Assembly (NCBI GenBank): GCA_016125185.1
Contig: WGMG01000001.1
Span: 310,001-374,000, forward strand
Length of the DNA: 64,000 nucleotides
Origin: Armatimonadota bacterium
Lineage (GTDB): Bacteria > Armatimonadota > Fimbriimonadia > Fimbriimonadales > Fimbriimonadaceae
Direction of reading: 5' to 3'
The translations under genes were made by a program, and so were the position numbers. Shown one piece after another: positions 45,812 to 54,783 of this stretch (its first letter is position 1; the number at the start of each line of letters is the position of its first letter). The notes beneath the pieces are model-generated. The model was given only the letters and a program-made list of their open reading frames with translations, was not told the DNA's origin and ran no database searches.

Positions 45812-46717
45812 GTGGTTCTGGTCTTCGGCACAATTTGTGTCGACCGCATACGGCGTATCGACAGCCTGCCTAAGAAGGGGGGGTATAGTCCCGTCGAAGA
45901 CCAAGTCGAGCTCCTCGGCGGCGAAGCCGCCAATACTGCTTGTTATCTTGTCATGTGGAGACAAGAAGTTGCACTAGCGGGCAACGCCTTAGGGACGGGA
46001 TTCGAGGGCGAGAACCTACGCATGAAGGTGTTAGAAAAAGGTCTCGACGCCTACCTTCTTCAGAAAGCGGGAGCCACGCCGGTCTGCGATGTTTACGTAA
46101 CGCCCGACGGCGACCGAACGATGTTCGGATACGGGTTTCACCAAGAGGGCAACCACACGCCGTTCGACATGCTCCCTTTTACGCGAAACTCTTGGTTCAC
46201 GGCCGATCCCAACATGCCCATCGCCAGCCGTTTGGCGGCGAAATTGGCGCACGGTCACGGAATGCACCTGTACCTCATGGACTTTTCGCGCGATGACGAA
46301 ATTGTTCCGCCGGACGCCGTTTGCCAGTTCGGGACGGATACGATCGGCGAGCGGGGCAATCCAGATATCAATTTGGCTTGGGTTGAGGCCTGGACGAAGA
46401 AGCATCGGTGCCGCACGATCCTGACGGACGGCGCGTATGGCCTTTACTGTGGGTGTCCCGGGGAAAAGGCTAAGCACCTTCCTTCCTTTCCGGCCGAGGT
46501 TGTCATCGACTCGACTGGTGCGGGCGATGCCTTCCGCGCTGGGGTGCTCTACGGGCTCATCAACGACCTTCCTTTTGGCCAGTGCCTGCGACTGGGAGCC
46601 TCTTCGGCTTCGCTCAAGGTCGCCAGCCTGGGAGCCACTGAAAGCGTGCCGACGATTCAGGAAGTTCGGGCCCACATCAAAGCCCACCCGGATATCGCGC
46701 AAGCGTATGAGTTTTGA
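45812..46717 (+). CDS. PfkB-family sugar kinase
   Basis: 301 aa, GTG start. VLVFGTICVDRI and the LGGEAANTACYL segment mark the PfkB N-terminus; the second signature, DSTGAGDAFRAGVLYGL (near 235-250), carries the catalytic Asp and anion hole. PfkB kinases phosphorylate ribose, fructose, adenosine, 2-keto-3-deoxygluconate and others; substrate cannot be set from sequence. A TAAATT box precedes the GTG. uvrC follows after 16 bases, but with its own -10-like box. Confidence 0.88.
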   Translation: MVLVFGTICVDRIRRIDSLPKKGGYSPVEDQVELLGGEAANTACYLVMWRQEVALAGNALGTGFEGENLRMKVLEKGLDAYLLQKAGATPVCDVYVTPDGDRTMFGYGFHQEGNHTPFDMLPFTRNSWFTADPNMPIASRLAAKLAHGHGMHLYLMDFSRDDEIVPPDAVCQFGTDTIGERGNPDINLAWVEAWTKKHRCRTILTDGAYGLYCGCPGEKAKHLPSFPAEVVIDSTGAGDAFRAGVLYGLINDLPFGQCLRLGASSASLKVASLGATESVPTIQEVRAHIKAHPDIAQAYEF

Positions 46718-46720
46718 TCG

Positions 46721-46726
46721 TATAAC
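46721..46726 (+). promoter_or_regulatory. -10-like box TATAAC for uvrC
   Basis: Ends seven bases before the uvrC ATG at 46734. Confidence 0.5.
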
Positions 46727-46733
46727 TAAGTGA

Positions 46734-48596
46734 ATGCCCATTCGCGCCGTGACGGATAACGTCGCAGAGAAGCTCAAGAAGCTCCCCAAATCGCCAGGAT
46801 GCTATATCTATAAGGACGATAAGGGCGAGGTGCTGTACGTGGGCAAGGCGGTCGTCCTCCGCAATCGAGTTCGAAGCTACTTCCAGACCTCGACTCGGCA
46901 CAGCATCCGTATCGAGCGGCTGGTCTCCAAGATTCGCGACATCGAATGGATCGTCGTGGACTCCGAACTGGAGGCGCTGGTGCTGGAATGCAACCTCATC
47001 AAACAGCACCGCCCGCCGTACAACGTGCGCCTGCGGGACGACAAAAGCTATCCGTACATCGTGATCACCAAAGAGGCCTTTCCCAGAGTGATGTTCACGC
47101 GAAAGGTGCGGAAAGACGGGGGGCAGTATTTCGGGCCGTACACGAGCTCGTACAACGTACGCGACACGCTTCAGCTTTTGCACAAGGTGTTTCCGTTGAT
47201 CCCGTGCGGAAAGAGTTGGACCGGTGAGGAAGAACAGCGTCCCTGCCTGTACTACCATCTCAAGCGGTGCCTTGCGCCGTGCGCGGGAATGGCGGACAAG
47301 AAGGAGTACGCCGAGGTCATCGGCCAGGTGAGCCAGGTTCTGCGGGGTAAGGAAGACTCGCTCATCGAGGACCTGAAGACCAAGATGGAGAAGGCAGCCG
47401 AGGATCTTGATTTCGAGAAAGCGGCCCAGTTCCGCGACCAGGTTTATGCCATCGAGCACACGCTTCAGCGCCAAAAGGTGGTGAACGCAGACGGCACCGA
47501 CCAGGACGTCATCGCGGTGGTGAAGGACGAGCGCGGTGCCGCGATCCAGATGCTGTACATTCGCAACGGCAAACTGATCGGCCAGAACCAGTACATGCTG
47601 GACGGAGCGGCCGACGCGCCCCCAGGTGAGGCCGTGCAGGAGTTCGTCAAGCAGTACTACTCGAATTCGCCCGAAGTGCCGAAGGAGATTCTGTTGCCGG
47701 TCGAAATTGACGAGATCAACATCGTTCAGTCGTGGCTGAGGCAGAAGCGCGGCTCGGCTGTCACCCTCGAAGTTCCGCGTGGCGGAGAGAAGCTGAGGAT
47801 GCTGGAGATGGCGGCCAACAACGCCGAACTCGCGCTCAATGCGATGAGCCAAGAACTGGCGGCGAAGGAAAGCTGGGCCGAAGAAGCGCTGGCACAGCTT
47901 CAGGAGGAGTTGGAGCTTCCATCCCTGCCGTACCGGATCGAAGGCTACGACATCTCAAACATCCAGGGAACCGCGCCGGTGGGCTCGATGGTGGTGACCG
48001 AGAACGGCGAAGCGGCCAAGGCCGAGTACCGGCGGTTCAAGATCAAATTCCTGCAGGAGACGCCCAACGACTTTGCAATGATGAACGAGGTCATTATGCG
48101 TCGCCTGCGCAACTATCTGGACGGGAATGAGAAGTTCACGACCCTGCCCGACTTGTTCATGATCGACGGGGGCAAGGGCCAGCTTGGCGCCGCCCTGAAG
48201 GCGCGCGACGATCTCGGGCTCTCGGTACCGATGGTCGGGTTGGCCAAGAAGCAAGAGATCGTGTTCGTGCCGACCCACAAGAACCTCGACGGCTCTTACA
48301 GCTTCCGTGAAGTCGTTCTGCCGCTGACCGCGCCGGGGCTGATGCTCCTGCGCAAGCTCCGCGACGAAGCCCACCGATTCGCACTGACCTTCCACCGCAA
48401 GATTCGCGACAAGCGCATGAACGGCTCGATCCTCGACGAAGTGCCCGGCATCGGTCCCCGCCGCCGCCGTCTGCTGCTACGAACCTTCGGGTCGGTCGAG
48501 GGCATTCGGCGAGCCAGCGTGGAGGAAATCGCGTCAGTACCGACGCTGACTCGGGCGGTGGCCGAGAAGATTAAGGAATATTTGGTCGAGACGTAA
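46734..48596 (+). CDS. uvrC: Excinuclease ABC subunit C
   Basis: 620 aa. GIY-YIG nuclease at the N-terminus (SPGCYIYKDDKGEVLYVGKAVVLRNRVRSYF), the UVR/UvrB-binding motif (EDLDFEKAAQFRDQV near 222-236), the C-terminal RNase H-like nuclease (EGYDISNIQGTAPVGSMVV, DLFMIDGGKGQLGAA) and the terminal helix-hairpin-helix (DEVPGIGPRRRRLLLRTFGSVEGI). It makes both incisions in nucleotide excision repair with UvrA and UvrB, which are not in the window. mutS is about 24 kb away. Confidence 0.96.
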   Translation: MPIRAVTDNVAEKLKKLPKSPGCYIYKDDKGEVLYVGKAVVLRNRVRSYFQTSTRHSIRIERLVSKIRDIEWIVVDSELEALVLECNLIKQHRPPYNVRLRDDKSYPYIVITKEAFPRVMFTRKVRKDGGQYFGPYTSSYNVRDTLQLLHKVFPLIPCGKSWTGEEEQRPCLYYHLKRCLAPCAGMADKKEYAEVIGQVSQVLRGKEDSLIEDLKTKMEKAAEDLDFEKAAQFRDQVYAIEHTLQRQKVVNADGTDQDVIAVVKDERGAAIQMLYIRNGKLIGQNQYMLDGAADAPPGEAVQEFVKQYYSNSPEVPKEILLPVEIDEINIVQSWLRQKRGSAVTLEVPRGGEKLRMLEMAANNAELALNAMSQELAAKESWAEEALAQLQEELELPSLPYRIEGYDISNIQGTAPVGSMVVTENGEAAKAEYRRFKIKFLQETPNDFAMMNEVIMRRLRNYLDGNEKFTTLPDLFMIDGGKGQLGAALKARDDLGLSVPMVGLAKKQEIVFVPTHKNLDGSYSFREVVLPLTAPGLMLLRKLRDEAHRFALTFHRKIRDKRMNGSILDEVPGIGPRRRRLLLRTFGSVEGIRRASVEEIASVPTLTRAVAEKIKEYLVET

Positions 48597-48633
48597 CCGG
48601 GACCTTTTGCAATACGGGGCGCGCTCTGACTCG

Positions 48634-48639
48634 TATGAT
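48634..48639 (+). promoter_or_regulatory. -10-like box TATGAT
   Basis: Ends six bases before the ATG at 48646 and supports that start over 48607. Confidence 0.45.
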
Positions 48640-48645
48640 ATGAAT

Positions 48646-49080
48646 ATGAGAGTTTCTCGTACGGCAAAAGTCGTTGCTCCCCTCGTCGTCACCGCCCTCC
48701 TCGCTCCCTTCGCGGTGGCTCAGATCGGGCAACTGGTCAAGCTCGTGGGTATTTGGGAGGTCACCAAGCGCTACGGAAACGACATCAACAAGGCTTTCAA
48801 CAAGCTGGTGAAGCGCGACGAAGCGTCGGCCAGGCTGACCAAAGTCGTGCCGATCATTTCTGGTGGCGTCGGAAGCCGAAAGGCGGTCGGAATGGTGCAG
48901 GTCTCTGGGCCCAAGCGGTACCTCGACACAGTTAAGTCCGTCGCCCAGTTGGACCAAGACTTGTTCGGTAAGGAAGTGAAGATTCGGGCGATGGTGCCGA
49001 TCGATCAGGATACGATCGGCAAGACCATCACGCCGGTTCCAGAAGTCGGAATCACCGGCATCGTCGACTTTAAGCTTTAA
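48646..49080 (+). CDS. Small exported protein of unknown function
   Basis: 144 aa from the ATG at 48646. Signal peptide MRVSRTAKVVAPLVVTALLAPFAVA. The mature part begins QIGQLVKLVGIWEVTKRYG and has repeated Val/Lys-rich strands (KVVPIISGGVGSRKAVGMVQVSGP, FGKEVKIRAMVPI) ending ITGIVDFKL. No family recognised. The stop overlaps that of the convergent R3H ATPase by four bases. Confidence 0.6.
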   Translation: MRVSRTAKVVAPLVVTALLAPFAVAQIGQLVKLVGIWEVTKRYGNDINKAFNKLVKRDEASARLTKVVPIISGGVGSRKAVGMVQVSGPKRYLDTVKSVAQLDQDLFGKEVKIRAMVPIDQDTIGKTITPVPEVGITGIVDFKL

Positions 49081-50678
49081 GTCGGCATACGCGTCGGGAG
49101 GATTCGAATTCGACGATTCGGGTCCTCTCCGATGGCTTCACTGGCCAGTCGGCGCGCCTCGATCATCTGAAATTGAACCTTCCGCACCGGGGCTGGTTGC
49201 GGACTCAACTCGAACGGCTTCCCGCTCTGCAGGACCGTTTCAATCCCCGCCTGAACTTCGGTCAGCGCCTTATCGTCGAGCTTCGAAGCCCCGCCTGGGT
49301 TCTCGGGAGGATCCTTGATAATGTCCTCCAGGGCCGAGGCGATGTTGGCAAAGGTGTTCGACCGCACCACCACCGTTTTGACGTTGCGACCGGCGAGGTC
49401 GCGAATCTTTCGCGGTTTGTTCTGATATGTCGAGCGGATCGCCATGACGGCGTCGGCGCTCTCGATATCGCCGGTGACCACGGCGTTGACCTTCTTCTCG
49501 CGGATGGCCCGCTCTAGCCGAGTTCGGGCGATGCCGTACGGGTAGATGCGCACGAGGCTGGACGGTTGGGCGGGAACCCGCGGTTCGCGCGGCTCCTTGG
49601 GCTCTTTTACATCCTTGCTGCTGTTGCGAGCGAGGGCCGGGAACTTCTGGTTGAACGACGGATCGGGCAGTTCGGCGGTCTGCTCTTCCTGCACGACCTC
49701 GACCTTGCCGACGTCGGTGCGGACGCGGATTTCCGGTCGCGGCGGGACGCCGCGCAGGATCATGTCCACCGTCTTTTGGACGTTGTGGTGGACGGCCAAC
49801 CGGTCGTAGTCGAGTAGTTCGATGACGACGTCGAAGGTCGGAGGCGCTTTGCGCTCCAGAACCGTCTTTTGGGTGCCCCGGCGCTGGGCCTCGGCGTCGG
49901 AGAGGGTGACCGCCTGAATGCCGCCGATCAGGTCCGCGAGCGACGGGTTGAGCATCAGGTTCTCCAACGTCTGACCGTGGGCGGTGCCGATGAGCTGAAC
50001 GCCGCGCTCCGCGATGGTGCGGGCGGCGAGGGCTTCCGCCTCGTTTCCGATTTCGTCGATGATGATAACTTCGGGCATGTGGTTCTCCACTGCCTCGATC
50101 ATCACGTTATGCTGTTCCGCCGCGATGCGAACCTGCATGCGTCGGGCAAAGCCGATGCCAGGGTGGGGCACGTCGCCGTCGCCAGCGATTTCGTTTGAGG
50201 TGTCGACGATCACCACGCGCTTGAGCACCTCGTCCGCCAAAACGCGGGCCACTTCGCGAAGCTTGGTGGTCTTACCCACGCCGGGTTTACCCAGGATGAG
50301 GATCGACTGACCCGAGCGAACGATGTCGTCGATGATGTCGATGGTGCCTTCGAGCGCGCGTCCGACACGGCAGGTTAGGCCGACGATTTTGCCATGCCGA
50401 TTGCGGATCGCCGAGATACGATGAAGTGTGCGCTCGATTCCAGCGCGATTATCGGTGCCAAATTCACCGAGCGACTTCCCCACGAAGTCAATATCAAGAT
50501 CGGAGACGACAACGTCATGAAAACGTTCGACCCGATCGGTAAAACGAGCTTCCGCAGGACGGCCGTAGTCAAGGACTACTTCTACAAGACCGGACGTGCC
50601 GAGATCTTCGAGCCGCTGGCGGACGATACCGGGAAGGACATTGAGGAATTCGTTGATTCCGTCCGAATAACGAGCCAT
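49077..50678 (-). CDS. R3H domain ATPase related to SpoIIIAA / Ycf45
   Basis: 533 aa from the ATG at 50678 (MARYSDGINEFLNVLPG); a longer frame to 50762 crosses the htrA terminator. The N-terminal AAA-type ATPase has Walker A ILGKPGVGKTTKLREVARVLADE (near 131), DTSNEIAGDGDVPHPGIG, and EVIIIDEIGNEAEALAARTIAERGVQLIGTAHG, diagnostic for the SpoIIIAA/Ycf45 family. A linker and a second domain (RIYPYGIARTRLERAIREKK) lead to an R3H single-stranded nucleic-acid-binding region at the end. The family is common in Cyanobacteria and plastids; its role is unknown. Confidence 0.9.
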   Translation of the reverse strand: MARYSDGINEFLNVLPGIVRQRLEDLGTSGLVEVVLDYGRPAEARFTDRVERFHDVVVSDLDIDFVGKSLGEFGTDNRAGIERTLHRISAIRNRHGKIVGLTCRVGRALEGTIDIIDDIVRSGQSILILGKPGVGKTTKLREVARVLADEVLKRVVIVDTSNEIAGDGDVPHPGIGFARRMQVRIAAEQHNVMIEAVENHMPEVIIIDEIGNEAEALAARTIAERGVQLIGTAHGQTLENLMLNPSLADLIGGIQAVTLSDAEAQRRGTQKTVLERKAPPTFDVVIELLDYDRLAVHHNVQKTVDMILRGVPPRPEIRVRTDVGKVEVVQEEQTAELPDPSFNQKFPALARNSSKDVKEPKEPREPRVPAQPSSLVRIYPYGIARTRLERAIREKKVNAVVTGDIESADAVMAIRSTYQNKPRKIRDLAGRNVKTVVVRSNTFANIASALEDIIKDPPENPGGASKLDDKALTEVQAGIETVLQSGKPFELSPQPAPVRKVQFQMIEARRLASEAIGEDPNRRIRILPTRMPT

Positions 50679-50694
50679 ATTCTTGTTTAAGAGA

Positions 50695-50730
50695 AAAGGC
50701 TCCTCAATCGTTGGTCGGTGAGGAGCCTTT
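50695..50730. terminator. Terminator between htrA and the R3H ATPase gene
   Basis: Twelve-base arms AAAGGCTCCTCA/TGAGGAGCCTTT with a 12-base loop, then TTCTCTT on the minus strand. It lies 45 bases past the htrA stop. Confidence 0.75.
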
Positions 50731-50774
50731 CCTTTATTGTATGACGCTTCTATTGGCGTCAAAGTTGGTTAATT

Positions 50775-51947
50775 TTAGATGTTTGTCGGCATTTCTTCCA
50801 AGGTCACCGAAGTTTGCTTGGTTTGACCGTCGTGCCAGTACTTTACGCTGACCTTATCGCCAACCTTCTTAGGCAGAAGAACCTTGTTCAGATCGAACGA
50901 AGAGTCGATCTTTTGGCCGTCGACTTCGAGAAGAATGTCGTTGGCGGCGATGCCGGAGTTCTGGGCCGGGCCGCTGACCGATCGGACGAGCAAACCGTAG
51001 TTCGGGTAGTCGTCTCGCTTCAGCACTTCTCGGCTCAGGTAGTCACGAGCGTAAGGGTTGTCCATCTGGCCAACCAACTGCGGGTCGTACGAGATACCAA
51101 GCATCGGGTACTTGGCGTGGCCGAACTTGACGATATCGTTGACAATCTTCTTGGCGCGGTCGATCGGGATCGCGAAGCCGATACCTACCGATTCGCCGGT
51201 GCCCGACGCGATGGCCGAGTTGATGCCGACCAACTGACCTTGCGCGTTGCAGAGTGCGCCACCCGAGTTACCCGGGTTGATGGCCGCGTCGGTTTGGATG
51301 CCTTCGACCAGTCCTTGGTCGCCGACCGGCAAGTTGCGCTTGGTCGAACTGACGACGCCGACGCTGACGGTGTTGTCGAAGCCGAGCGGGTTACCGACGG
51401 CCATGACCCATTCACCGACTTCGAGGTTGCTGCTGGAGCCAAGCTCGATTGGGTGGAGGTCTTTTGCTTCGATCTTCAGGACCGCGATGTCGGATCGCTC
51501 GTCGGTGCCGAGGACCTTCGCCGCGACCGATCGACCGTCGTAAAGTCGAACCTGGACGCGAGGGTAGACGATGTCGCCGCCGCGCGTTTGGGTGCCTTTG
51601 ACAACGTGGTTGTTGGTGACGACGATGCCGTCACTGCTCACAATAACGCCAGAACCGGTGCCGGTTTCGCGTTCGGTCGCCTGCGAATCGAAGAATCCGC
51701 GGGTTTTGTCGTACCGATCGACGGAGACGACGCTCGGCATGGCGCGTTTGGCGGCTTCACGGAAGTCGAACGCGGGGGTTGGGAGCGTCTCGCCCGTCGT
51801 TTGGGTGATCTTAGCGTAGCTGGGCTTCGATTCCAGGAAGATGTCATCCGGCTTGTTATGTGCGGAAATCCACTTGTCGGCCTGGAGGGCGCCGAAGACG
51901 CCAACAAAGCATGCAGCGAAAGTAAGGATGAAACCTGTCTTTTTCAT
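50775..51947 (-). CDS. HtrA/Deg-type serine protease (S1C) with PDZ domain
   Basis: 390 aa. Membrane anchor or signal at residues 3-22 (GFILTFAACFVGVFGALQA). Trypsin-like domain with the triad His in VVTNNHVVKG (near 113), Asp in RSDIAVLKIE (near 152) and Ser in NPGNSGGAL (near 227). A PDZ domain (about 275-385) includes YGLLVRSVSGPAQNSGIAANDILLEVDGQKI. HtrA proteases degrade misfolded envelope proteins and sense stress by PDZ. Single PDZ resembles DegS or cyanobacterial HhoA. The upstream gap to the divergent acyltransferase is 100 bases. Confidence 0.92.
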   Translation of the reverse strand: MKKTGFILTFAACFVGVFGALQADKWISAHNKPDDIFLESKPSYAKITQTTGETLPTPAFDFREAAKRAMPSVVSVDRYDKTRGFFDSQATERETGTGSGVIVSSDGIVVTNNHVVKGTQTRGGDIVYPRVQVRLYDGRSVAAKVLGTDERSDIAVLKIEAKDLHPIELGSSSNLEVGEWVMAVGNPLGFDNTVSVGVVSSTKRNLPVGDQGLVEGIQTDAAINPGNSGGALCNAQGQLVGINSAIASGTGESVGIGFAIPIDRAKKIVNDIVKFGHAKYPMLGISYDPQLVGQMDNPYARDYLSREVLKRDDYPNYGLLVRSVSGPAQNSGIAANDILLEVDGQKIDSSFDLNKVLLPKKVGDKVSVKYWHDGQTKQTSVTLEEMPTNI

Positions 51948-52047
51948 AGCTTGTTTTTTCCGATTTGAACTAAAAGTAATAACGTCACCTTCGGCCAGAA
52001 GTTCCTGGACCTGGGACTAGTCTTGGGATTTTGAGTCTGAATGTGGA

Positions 52048-53133
52048 ATGAACCAAGTGGTGGCGAAGGGGCAACGCTGGCAGTTTTTGGATGCGATCCG
52101 GGGAATCGCCGCTTTGGCGGTGGTCCTTCAGCATTCGCTATGGTTCGCATCGCCGCACCTCGAAACCTTCTTTGCCACGCTCTGGAGCCCGGGTCGGTTT
52201 GGCGTGGTCGCCTTCTTCATCGTCAGCGGCTTTATCGTTCCCCGCAGTCTGGAACTCAAGGGCGACGTCAAGGGATTCTGGATTTCGCGCTTTTGGCGGC
52301 TCTTCCCCGCCTATTGGTTCAGCCTGTTCGCATTTGCGTTCCTGGCCGCCATCGGGGTCGAGACCTACACCCAGGCGAACCTGCATAGCCCCATTCACTG
52401 GATCGCCAATCTGTCGATGATGCACGGGCTGATTCGCATCCCGGACATCAATCCGGTTTCGTGGACGCTGGGCCTGGAGATGGTGCTGTACGGGGCGATC
52501 ACGATCGCTTTCGTGCGGGGCTTTATCCACCGCACGTGGGCGATCTCCCTTTCGATTTTGGGTCTCATCGTCGTAAGCTCGGTGCTGTTCCCGATGTTCC
52601 TGCACATCCGTTTCCCCGCTGGAGCGTCGGCGGTGTTCGGTTCGATTTTGGCGGGACTGGCGCTGTACCGATGGTTTTCGGGGTCGGCATCGCGGCGCGA
52701 TGCGATTGCGATTACCTTTCTTTGCATGGCGGTGACGGTCGGCTCGTCGATCATCAACTATAGCCCGGTTCGAGTCTCCGGCGACCCGCTCCAGCCAACC
52801 CAGTTTTGCGCGATTTCGAGCGTGATTACCGGCTACGCGTTCTTTCTCGCCTTTTTGGCGATGAAGGATCGAAGCTTTCCTAACGCGTTCTTGTGGTTGG
52901 GAAAGATCAGCTATTCGCTGTATCTCCTGCATCCGCTGGCGTTGGTGATCATTCCGGCGGGCGGCAACCCGTTCGTCACGGTTCCGTCACAGGTTGGACT
53001 TTCGATTCTGCTGGCATGGCTCGGTTACCGTTTTGTCGAGGTTCCCAGTTTGGAGATCGGTAAGCGGTCGCTGGCGAAACGGAAAGCGCCGCAAGCCGAG
53101 CCCGAAAGAGACGTCGTCAAGGCCGTCGCGTAA
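52048..53133 (+). CDS. Acyltransferase 3 family membrane protein (OafA/YrhL-like)
   Basis: 361 aa with about ten membrane segments. The N-terminus QRWQFLDAIRGIAALAVVLQHSLWF carries the conserved Arg and His of the acyltransferase-3 family, and FFIVSGFIVPRSLE and GKISYSLYLLHPLAL are also typical. Such proteins O-acetylate surface sugars or polysaccharides. There is no C-terminal SGNH domain. It is the first of a rightward run, but rlmN has its own -10-like box. The acceptor is unknown. Confidence 0.9.
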   Translation: MNQVVAKGQRWQFLDAIRGIAALAVVLQHSLWFASPHLETFFATLWSPGRFGVVAFFIVSGFIVPRSLELKGDVKGFWISRFWRLFPAYWFSLFAFAFLAAIGVETYTQANLHSPIHWIANLSMMHGLIRIPDINPVSWTLGLEMVLYGAITIAFVRGFIHRTWAISLSILGLIVVSSVLFPMFLHIRFPAGASAVFGSILAGLALYRWFSGSASRRDAIAITFLCMAVTVGSSIINYSPVRVSGDPLQPTQFCAISSVITGYAFFLAFLAMKDRSFPNAFLWLGKISYSLYLLHPLALVIIPAGGNPFVTVPSQVGLSILLAWLGYRFVEVPSLEIGKRSLAKRKAPQAEPERDVVKAVA

Positions 53134-53164
53134 CCCAAATCGTCGGATTTATTTAAGTTCAAAG

Positions 53165-53170
53165 TAAACT
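53165..53170 (+). promoter_or_regulatory. -10-like box TAAACT for rlmN
   Basis: Ends six bases before the GTG at 53177. It would start the rlmN-lpt run. Confidence 0.5.
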
Positions 53171-53176
53171 CATAGG

Positions 53177-54253
53177 GTGGAGACTCGCAAGACACCGTTG
53201 ATCGGCCTCGATCGGGCCGAGCTTGCCGAGTTGTTCGCGGACCGGAAAGACGCGAAAATACGGGCCAAGCAGCTTGCTCACCACATCTACGCCCGAGCGG
53301 AGACGGATTTCGACGCCATGCTCGACCTGCCGCAGGAGTTCCGCGAATTCCTAAAGGCGAACTACCGCATCTCTCCGTTGGAGGTGGCGACGCACCGAAC
53401 CTCAACCGACGAGGTGGAGAAGCTGCTGGTCCACAACGGCGACAACCAGGTGTACGAGTGCGTGTTGCTTCCTTACAAGGACCGCGTGTCGTGCTGTATC
53501 TCTAGCCAAGTTGGATGCCCGATGGGCTGCACTTTCTGCGCGACGGGCCTGGGCGGATTCGACCGCAACCTTACCGCCGGAGAGATCGTCGGCCAATACC
53601 TACTCTTGCAGTCGATCTCGGAACGCCGCGTCTCCCACGTCGTCTTCATGGGAATGGGCGAGCCACTATTGAACCTCAAGAGCATTCGCAAGGTCCTGCG
53701 TCTGATGCACGACGAAATCGGCCTTTCGTACCGCCACCTCACCATTTCGACCGTGGGCTTGGTGCCGCAAATCTACGAACTGGCGAAGGACAATCTGCCG
53801 ATCCACTTGGCGCTCTCGCTCCACTCGCCGCTGGACGAGGTTCGCGACCGCCTGATGCCGGTGAACCACAAGTGGCCGGTCAAGGAGGTCGTTCAGGCGA
53901 TGAAGGACTATCAGAACACGACCGGGCGCAAAGTGACCTTCGAGTACCTGCTGATCAAGGAAGTGAACGACACGCCTGAGCAGGCCAAGGCGCTGATACC
54001 GCTCCTGAAGGGAATGCCGAATGTGATCAACCTGATTCCTTTCAACTGGGTCGATACGGGCCAAGGTTTTGCACGTCCAGAAAGAGAGCGGGTTCGCGCT
54101 TTTCGTCGCATTTTGGAGCAGGCGGGGCTCAACGTGACCGAACGGGTCGAGCGGGGACACGACATCGCGGCGGCCTGCGGTCAGCTTGCGGGCCAACATA
54201 AAGGGAAATTTTCAAGGAGGAACCTATCCGAACCATTGCCGCTACACTCGTGA
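53177..54253 (+). CDS. rlmN: 23S rRNA (adenine2503-C2)-methyltransferase, radical SAM
   Basis: 358 aa, GTG start. The radical-SAM cluster CPMGCTFCATG (near 115-122) follows SCCISSQVGC; VVFMGMGEPLLN, LALSLHSPLDEVRDRLMPVN, the S-adenosyl-binding YLLIKEVND and the second active Cys in DIAAACGQL are present. RlmN methylates A2503 of 23S rRNA and A37 of some tRNAs. The stop overlaps the later GTG of the next gene, and an AAGGAGG for the LptC-like gene lies inside its 3' end, so the two are coupled. Confidence 0.96.
   Translation: METRKTPLIGLDRAELAELFADRKDAKIRAKQLAHHIYARAETDFDAMLDLPQEFREFLKANYRISPLEVATHRTSTDEVEKLLVHNGDNQVYECVLLPYKDRVSCCISSQVGCPMGCTFCATGLGGFDRNLTAGEIVGQYLLLQSISERRVSHVVFMGMGEPLLNLKSIRKVLRLMHDEIGLSYRHLTISTVGLVPQIYELAKDNLPIHLALSLHSPLDEVRDRLMPVNHKWPVKEVVQAMKDYQNTTGRKVTFEYLLIKEVNDTPEQAKALIPLLKGMPNVINLIPFNWVDTGQGFARPERERVRAFRRILEQAGLNVTERVERGHDIAAACGQLAGQHKGKFSRRNLSEPLPLHS
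54214..54220 (+). promoter_or_regulatory. Strong Shine-Dalgarno before an ATC start
   Basis: AAGGAGG lies five bases upstream of ATC at 54226, ideal spacing for a start there, and 29 bases upstream of the next GTG (54250), too far to serve it. Confidence 0.65.
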
Positions 54254-54783
54254 TCGCTCTCGCATTGGCAGGGTGCGCGAAGTCGGGCGGCAAGAAGCAG
54301 GTTTCGGCGGCCAACAACGAGGCATCGGCGGCGAATAAGCCGGACGACATGGCCATCGAGGTCACCGCAGGCAACAACACTCGCAACAGCGAAAAGGACC
54401 ACAAGCCGGTCTGGGAAGTCAGTTGGCAACGAGCCCACTTGCTGGTCATCAACGGCCGACAGTCGGGCACGATGCTGACCGTCACCGGCAAGCTATATGG
54501 CAAGGACGGCGTGGCTTCGACGTTTTCCGGTGAGCGAGCCGAAGCAGATCAGGCTCAAGATCGTCTTATTATTGAGGGGAGCGTCAAGATCACGTCTTTG
54601 GACTCGCCCAAGGCGGTGCTGACAGCGAAAAAAGTGGAATGGATTCCAGACCTACAAGTGTTAAAGGCTAGTGGCGATGTCACCGTGGAAGGCGATAATG
54701 GTGTCGTCGGACCAATCCAACAGCTTTACGCAAGTTCCGACCTCAAAAAGGTGGGAACGTCGCAAGACTATTTCAAGAAATGA
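54226..54783 (+). CDS. LptC/LptA-like lipoprotein, probable ATC start
   Basis: 185 aa from ATC 54226, or 177 aa from GTG 54250. The ATC start gives (M)RTIAATLVIALALAGCAKSG, a complete lipoprotein signal with basic n-region, hydrophobic core and LAGC lipobox; the GTG start leaves only MIALALAGC, too short for export. The AAGGAGG fits only the ATC. The mature part has OstA/LptC-like strands (GERAEADQAQDRLIIEGSVKITS, GDVTVEGDNG). I infer a bridge protein of lipopolysaccharide transport. Its stop overlaps the following ATG by four bases. Confidence 0.75.
   Translation: MRTIAATLVIALALAGCAKSGGKKQVSAANNEASAANKPDDMAIEVTAGNNTRNSEKDHKPVWEVSWQRAHLLVINGRQSGTMLTVTGKLYGKDGVASTFSGERAEADQAQDRLIIEGSVKITSLDSPKAVLTAKKVEWIPDLQVLKASGDVTVEGDNGVVGPIQQLYASSDLKKVGTSQDYFKK

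Noticed and set aside
50814-51968. 384-codon open frame antisense to htrA
   Set aside because: It mirrors htrA codon structure, has no recognisable domain, and htrA has an intact catalytic triad.
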